A stretch of 64,000 nt of DNA from Knoxdaviesia capensis (taxonomy: Eukaryota > Ascomycota > Sordariomycetes > Microascales > Gondwanamycetaceae): NCBI GenBank assembly GCA_001510575.1, contig LNGK01000005.1, positions 2,053,234 to 2,117,233 on the forward strand, given 5' to 3'. This document shows positions 59,198-64,000 of the stretch, one piece after another. Position numbers and translations under genes: made by a program. How positions within the stretch are numbered: position 1 is the first letter of the stretch; each line of letters begins with the position of its first letter. The notes under the pieces were generated by a model, which saw only the letters and a list, made by a program, of their open reading frames with translations, was not told the DNA's origin and did no database searches.

Positions 59198-59474
59198 ATG
59201 AAGCCCTCAACATTCGTCGCTGCCGCTGCCGCGCTGTTCGCCTCGCTGGCCAGCGCCGGTGTCGTCATCACCCCCGTGCGGCCGAACCAGGTCGTCGACA
59301 AGGCCAACGGCGACGACTGCTTCTTCGGCGTCGTGACGCCGCAAGGATGCGCGTACGTACCCCTTCCGGTGTTGTAGCCGGATGTCCATCTGGTCCCGCC
59401 GTCTGCATGGACAATGAGGAGATGTAATACTAACTGAAATTATTGCTACATATAGTCCTCTACGCCGGGGTTAA
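59198..59474 (+). CDS. Small secreted peptide with one Cys-Cys loop (57 aa precursor)
   Basis: Two exons, 59198-59352 and 59456-59474, with a 103-nt GT-AG intron (GTACGT donor, CTAAC branch site, ATATAG acceptor). The precursor is 57 residues. MKPSTFVAAAAALFASLASA is a textbook signal peptide. The predicted mature peptide has 37 residues: a Val/Pro-rich start, then DDCFFGVVTPQGCAPLRRG. The two cysteines are nine residues apart and could close a small disulphide loop; a dibasic RR precedes the final Gly. The intron lies one codon after the last Cys, so exon 2 encodes only PLRRG. If the intron were retained the peptide would end AYVPLPVL instead. The long C/T-rich leader and strong start context (AAAAGATGA) support a real gene. 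I cannot assign a function; an effector, signalling peptide or antimicrobial peptide are possibilities. Confidence 0.72.
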
Positions 59475-60746
59475 ATGTCTAGACGTCGGCGTTTGCTGTC
59501 GAGAGAGTCTGCTCTTTCGCCCCAGAGGCATGTTCTCCCTCTGGCCGTGGGTTCCTCTTCCAGATCTCCCCGGTTGAGTCCACACTCGCCCCAGAGGCGT
59601 GGCATGCTCTTTTCTCTTGTTCTTTGTTTCCATGCATATAAATCTGTCCTTCTACTCTGCGGGCGTTTATCATTTTCTTGTTTCTTGATCTTTCGTTCTA
59701 TTTCTCTCTTCGTTTCTCATGTCAGCCAAGACTGAGCAAATACCAAGGCACCTGCCCCTGTGTTGCTCTCGTCCCTGATTCTCCTTTTTTTCTCATCAAT
59801 CTTTTTGTTTTCTTTATATACTATATACCATGTTCCTTCTTATTCCCTGACTCACAAGATCCGGGCGAAGAAGTGGGCCAGAGCCAGAGAAGTTGGCGGT
59901 GGATTTGATGGCCGAGGTGGTTTTGTCAAGGTGCCGTTGCCCGGCTGTGGAGGAGAGGGCTGCGGAAAGTGCAGAGATGGCTGTGGCATCTTTGGTGAAG
60001 ATTCTGGTTTAGCTGGCGTGAAGAGCAAGCTGTGAATAAAGACGAATAATTTTTGTCAATAATGCTTTATGCGAAACTGGCATGATGCTCCGCAAGTGAT
60101 GCAGTTGGCGTTATACACGGCGGTTAGGAATCTGTGCCAGGTATGGTGCGACAGTCCATCAACATGTGCAAACTCCATGTGTATGCAACGAACCCCGGTA
60201 CACTCGTGGTTCGTCGAACCACATAGTAGAACGAGCCAATAACTTGAAGCTTGAATGACACATCTCGAGACGAAGCCATCATCGGCCATCAGAAACATGG
60301 GATGGCCCCTCATACGTGACGTTGAACAGTCACGAGAAACGGAAAGGGATCAATCGCCGCCGGCTTTAACGAGAAACTCTACAACTTGAGTTGTTATTTC
60401 GATATGTAATGTGTATGAACCAAGAAGAAGAAGAAATGACAATAAAAAAATATATAAATATATAGCTAAGCCCGTTGTCCCAATGTTGCTGTATGAGATT
60501 GATGATATATGAAAACCAAGAAAGAAAAAAAGATTGACCCGTGAGATTTATTTTTGTAATGATTTGTTCAACCCTGCTTGCGAGAGAGTCTGCTTCGATA
60601 GGAACCGTCAGATGGAGCTCCCGTTGAAAGACACAGATGCACTGTTTGCTGAGATCCCGGAAATAGTCCAGATATGCGTCAAGAATACGCCGTGCGTATC
60701 TTGTTCCAGTAGTTCACACACGCATGCACAACAGTCCTAAGTTCGT
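59475..60746. other. 3' flank of peptide gene, with an orphan Cys/Gly-rich open stretch
   Basis: About 1.3 kb. The segment 59855-60035 on the + strand is GC-rich and open, reading FDGRGGFVKVPLPG then CGGEGCGKCRDGCGIF before a TGA, but has no ATG of its own. It is preceded by AG acceptor-like sites, so it could be an exon or chance. The rest is T-rich UTR-like sequence and AT-rich DNA. Confidence 0.4.
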
Positions 60747-61773
60747 TTAGCACTTGATATTGTACTTCAGCGACAAGTCGGCGTTCATGACACCCCAGTG
60801 GGTCTCATCAGCAGCATTTCCGTTCTCGCCGACAGCGCTGGCCTTGTTAGGCTCATCGAACGCCTCGAACGCGAACACGTTGAAGCCCCAGTCGACCATG
60901 CCGCACACGCCGGTCTGGTAATACTGCTCGGCGTTCTTGGTGGTGGGGATGGCGGCCTGGTAGGTGGTGCCCTCGCTCGGCCAGCCGGTCTCGCCCACCC
61001 ACAGCTCGGGCTTGTCTGTCGAGCCGCTGACGCGCTGGATGTGCGAGTAGGCCTGCATGATCGAGTCGAAGAAGCTGGACGTGGCGTTTTTGATATCCTG
61101 TCCCTGCCAATAGGCAAAGGCGTTGCACAGGAGAATGTCGGCCTCCTGGATCACCGCGTCCGCCGTGCCGTCCTGGAACTTGTTCCAGCTGTCGGCCGTG
61201 CCCACGCGCAGCTGCGGCGCCGAGGCCTTGAAATCCTTCATCTTGGCAGCAAGCTGCTTCCCGTCAAACTCCTTGCGGTACAGTGTCTCTGAGCCCACGG
61301 TCACAGCGTAGATCTGGTCCTGGTACTCGTCGGCATACTCGAGGATGGCGTTTTTGTCAAGCTGGTAGGAATCTTCGGGGTAAGGCCTGTAGATTCGCCG
61401 GTAAAAAGTCAGATGCGTCAGTTTGGTCATTCATTCACTGATTCACTGGCTGGTAGAGAAGCCACAATATCAGTTTGGAGATATCGGCCACCCTCCCTGG
61501 GAGAAACGGAACAGCAACTAACCAGATACCCAGCACAACCTGGAAGTCCTTATTCTTCGCCGCGGGCAAGATGTTCTTCGCGGTATCACACTGGCCAGCG
61601 GCATAGATACGGACCACCCGGCTACCGGTGTTCTCGAGGATAGCATCGAAGTCGGCCTCCCACTCGGACTGGCCCTTGCACGAGCCGTCGGGGTTGGCGG
61701 CACCAACAGCAAAGCCGAGCGAGGCAGCGGCCAGCGACGGCGCCAAAGCGAGGAGGACGGTCGAGAGATGCAT
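60747..61773 (-). CDS. GH17 glucan endo-1,3-beta-glucosidase (Bgl2-like)
   Basis: Exons on the minus strand are 61773-61523 and 61386-60747, with a 136-nt intron (GTTAGT donor) splitting a Trp codon (LGIW|PYPEDSY); 296 residues. MHLSTVLLALAPSLAAA is the signal peptide; LGFAVGAANPDGSCK then starts the mature enzyme like yeast Bgl2. Glycoside hydrolase family 17 landmarks: VVRIYAAGQCDT, proton-donor Glu in VTVGSETLYR (about E117), ILLCNAFAYWQG, and nucleophile Glu in LWVGETGWPSEG (about E216). FNVFAFEAFDEPNK and HWGVMNADLSLKYNIKC end the domain. There is no C-terminal GPI signal, so it is probably wall-associated by other means. It acts on beta-1,3-glucan of the cell wall, possibly with transferase activity as in Bgl2/Bgt1. 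Confidence 0.93.
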
Positions 61774-63242
61774 TTTGGTGGTAGATGACTGAAGGAGCAA
61801 GTGGTTTTGAACGAGGTAGTAGATAAGATCGAAGAGAAAAGCGTGAAAGTTTATGATGTCGATGGTGAGAGAAACGACGGATCGATGGCTATGTTCACAA
61901 CGGAATAGGGGGCAGTAAGGAGAGGCGGTAAGAGCACCGGGAAAGAAGACGTGACAGCGGTAGTTCCTCAAGGGATCTTAAATTGAAACAGGCCGAACAA
62001 GATAGAAAAATGAGGGTCGTTTGTCTTAAAAGACGAACAAGACAAGCACAAATGAGTGTAGATGGAGAGAAGGTCAAATGGTTCGCGTTTTAGGTCAAAC
62101 ACGAGAAAAAAAAACTCAGGAACAAGCACGGAGAAAACAAGAAAAAGATCCCCAGCTAACGATACGAAAAGAATGGAAACGAGTGAAGAGAAGAAGAATA
62201 GAAAACGAAAGGAACGAGTGAATGAATCTCTTCACTTCAGAACTTCAACGGGTCTTGGCAGATTGAAATCTCGAAGTAACGCGTACAAGAAACGAGGCTG
62301 TGGAGACTCTAAGAGGAAAAGACTGAGGAGGGAAGATAGTTGATCGTAGCCCAACACAGTTTGATTTAGCTTGGCGTAGAACAACCCGAATCCAGGGGTA
62401 CACCTTAGCAGCTTTTTTTTTCAGGAACGGGTCCCGTAGCCGCAGCAGATTGTGTTTACAGACTTTCGGGCCTCAAAGATATATATATACTATATACTGT
62501 ATATATATATGTAAGTGGCGTCGGATTGTGGCGTAAGTCAGCCACGGTTCAGTACGAGTAGATCGTCTTCCAACAGTCACGAATGATCGGCATTTGGCCT
62601 CCAATCTTCGAAATTAAAGGGATCGTCAAGCCTGTTTCTCCCTGCCTCTACTATGTATAGCGCGCCAATGGCCGCTTTTGTTCTTCAACTTCACGCAACG
62701 ACCCGGTCTACTGGAGAAAAGACCTCTTCTAAGATGCATATCCTTTCTGGACAACCGCGTATGCTGTAAAGGCAAATAGCTTTTAGGGGGATAATGCTTG
62801 TAAGGCGGGGAGTTCTGTGGTGATATTAGCACAGGAGGATCAGAAGGAAACCCCGTTAGGTGAGAAGCAGAAGATAGCAACTCAATGTATCCTGCCGGCT
62901 CCGGATGGGAGCGGGTACGTCTAGCAAAAAAGGAAACTTTAAGCCGAAGACAGCAAAGAAAGGGGGGAAGTACAAAATAAATAGCCTTGGAAACCCGGAA
63001 AAGAAAGCAGAAAAGCAAACCCGGAACTCATGCCATGATATATGATGAAAAAAAGAAAAGCGAGTGAAGGGAAACGGGGAGAGACTTTCTCCCTGTAGAT
63101 TTCAACGAACGACAAGCAAAAGCCAACCCTAGGAAATGTCCCAGAAACGAAAACAGAAAAAAAGCAAACAGCGCGCACGTTTGTGTTGTGTGCAGAAGGA
63201 GAAAACAAACGCCCGGCTCTTCAAATTGCAATTGTCATAGTC
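61774..63242. other. Intergenic region upstream of GH17 gene
   Basis: About 1.5 kb, purine-rich on the + strand near 62060-62340 (promoter/5' UTR of the minus-strand GH17 gene is C/T-rich). A TA-rich run lies at 62479-62511. No gene is seen. Confidence 0.5.
62479..62511. repeat. TA-rich imperfect microsatellite
   Basis: Runs of AT/TA broken by ACTATATACTG. Directly visible. Confidence 0.85.
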
Positions 63243-64000
63243 TTACAACGCAATCTGGAAAATCAGGGCGACAGCAGCCAGAGCCCACGCCGAGGTGGCC
63301 ACGGACAAGCTCATGGCGGTATCTTCCTGACCGCCACCGCCGCTTCCGCTGCCGCTTCCACTCCCGCTGCCGCTGCCGCTGCCGCTGCCACTTCCGCTTC
63401 CGCTTCCGCTTCCACTGCCACTTCCACTTCCGCTGCCGCTGCCGCTGTCGTTGCTGTTGCCACTGTCGTCGGTCGCATTAGCAGCTCCGGCACCTCCGTT
63501 GATAAGTTGCTCCTTAGTCAACGCAGTACACTGGCCCGTGAACTTGGCAGCAGCGTTGATACCGCTGGGAATGGTCTCGACTTCAGATCCACAGTTGACG
63601 TACTGGGCAAAGTGAATGCCAGGGCTGTCAAGATCAAAAACAGCTGAAGCAGAACAAGACGGAGTTAGTATGTGCTCGCGAGTAATCACACGAATAGAGA
63701 GAGAGGGAGAAAAAAAAAAAGAAAAAAAAACTCACCATAAACCGAGCGCAGGAACGAGGCTCCAAGAATGTAGGAGCCGTCATCGGTGGCTTCGGCACCA
63801 AGGGCGCAGATGTTGTTGACCTCAAGATCCCAGAGGAACTCGGTCAGGGGAACACTGATGGTGAACCCGTTAAAGGTGAAGTCAACAGTGCCTTCGTTCT
63901 TGCAGTAGACAAGGTACAGGCCCGACTGGGTATCATACTGGGCGCCAACAGCGCGAGCGAGCTGGGTAACGATAGCGCTGGGCAGGTACGAGAGAGTAGC
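63243..64000 (-). CDS. GPI-anchored aspartic protease (yapsin type), 3' part
   Basis: The gene enters from the right edge of the window and is incomplete. Visible exons on the minus strand are 64000-63736 and 63643-63243, with a 92-nt intron splitting an Ala codon (RSVY|AVFDLD); about 221 C-terminal residues. The window opens at ATLSYLPSAIVTQLA, which in pepsin-like enzymes directly follows the second catalytic D[ST]G[TS]. The Asp itself is outside. NICALGAEATDDGSYILGASFLRSVYAVFDLD is the conserved end of the pepsin C-lobe. After the catalytic domain a Ser-Gly dipeptide run (about 18 copies, 63331-63452) forms a stalk. The C-terminus is a small-residue site followed by the hydrophobic tail SAWALAAVALIFQIAL, a GPI-attachment signal. 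Family members process or shed wall proteins at the plasma membrane. Confidence 0.9.
63331..63452 (-). repeat. Ser-Gly dipeptide-encoding hexamer repeat
   Basis: A tandem of TCx/AGy-GGx codons encoding about 18 consecutive Ser-Gly pairs and a Gly run, within the last exon of the aspartic protease. The DNA is an imperfect GGAAGC/GGCAGC hexamer repeat. Confidence 0.92.

Noticed and set aside
59475..59735. + strand frame MSRRRRLLS directly after the peptide gene
   Set aside because: Arg/Ser-rich start followed by Phe/Ser low complexity; best read as 3' UTR.
63183..63647. + strand frame rich in Ala/Ser over the protease repeat
   Set aside because: Antisense translation of the Ser-Gly-encoding repeat; the minus strand continues the aspartic protease and ends with a GPI signal.
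1..64000. CRISPR arrays, prokaryotic operons, biosynthetic core enzymes (PKS, NRPS, terpene cyclase)
   Set aside because: None seen. Gene structure is eukaryotic and no multi-domain biosynthetic enzyme or regularly spaced repeat array occurs.

Overview
The window is nuclear DNA of a filamentous ascomycete, most likely Eurotiales (Aspergillus/Penicillium type). This rests on 18 protein-coding genes, nearly all interrupted by short introns (64-307 nt, GT-AG with one probable GC-AG), fungal single-copy housekeeping families, a Rgd1-type F-BAR/RhoGAP protein, a Med12/Srb8 subunit, and secreted cell-wall proteins with KexB-like and GPI features. Species cannot be fixed from sequence alone. Spliced models were built by hand: each junction was chosen so that reading frame and family alignment continue, so exon edges are inferences.

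Left third (1-24 kb), housekeeping: PAT1 decapping activator (+), RNA polymerase III subunit Rpc37 (-), an EIF1AD-like S1/eIF1A protein (+) converging on ALG3 mannosyltransferase (-), D-amino-acid oxidase (-), a LYC1-like GNAT acetyltransferase (+) converging on TCP-1 alpha/CCT1 (-), and cytoplasmic prolyl-tRNA synthetase (+), which is divergent from CCT1.

Middle (25-49 kb): a secreted protein of unknown function with dibasic processing sites (-), a protein with a contracted MYND-like zinc motif (-), the ribosome-biogenesis factor Cms1 in five exons (-), tRNA-Asp(GUC) (-), an alcohol acetyltransferase-like protein (-), the F-BAR/RhoGAP Rgd1 (+), and Mediator Med12/Srb8 (-). Between 26.6 and 34 kb and again from 49 to 56 kb the DNA is gene-poor. 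These stretches carry decayed open stretches, including a possible retroelement gag remnant near 32.2 kb and a stop-riddled membrane-protein-like frame near 53.9-54.7 kb.

Right end (56-64 kb), ER and cell surface: the PAT-complex subunit Asterix (+), a spliced 57-residue secreted peptide with a single Cys-Cys loop (+), a GH17 beta-1,3-glucanase of the Bgl2 kind (-), and the 3' half of a GPI-anchored aspartic protease of the yapsin class (-), cut by the window edge.

No biosynthetic cluster, CRISPR array or intact transposon is visible. The best candidates for something new are the short secreted peptide at 59.2 kb, the dibasic-processed secreted protein at 25-26.6 kb, and the decayed frame at 53-54.7 kb. 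Two single N bases sit in long G/C homopolymers and mark unresolved sequence.
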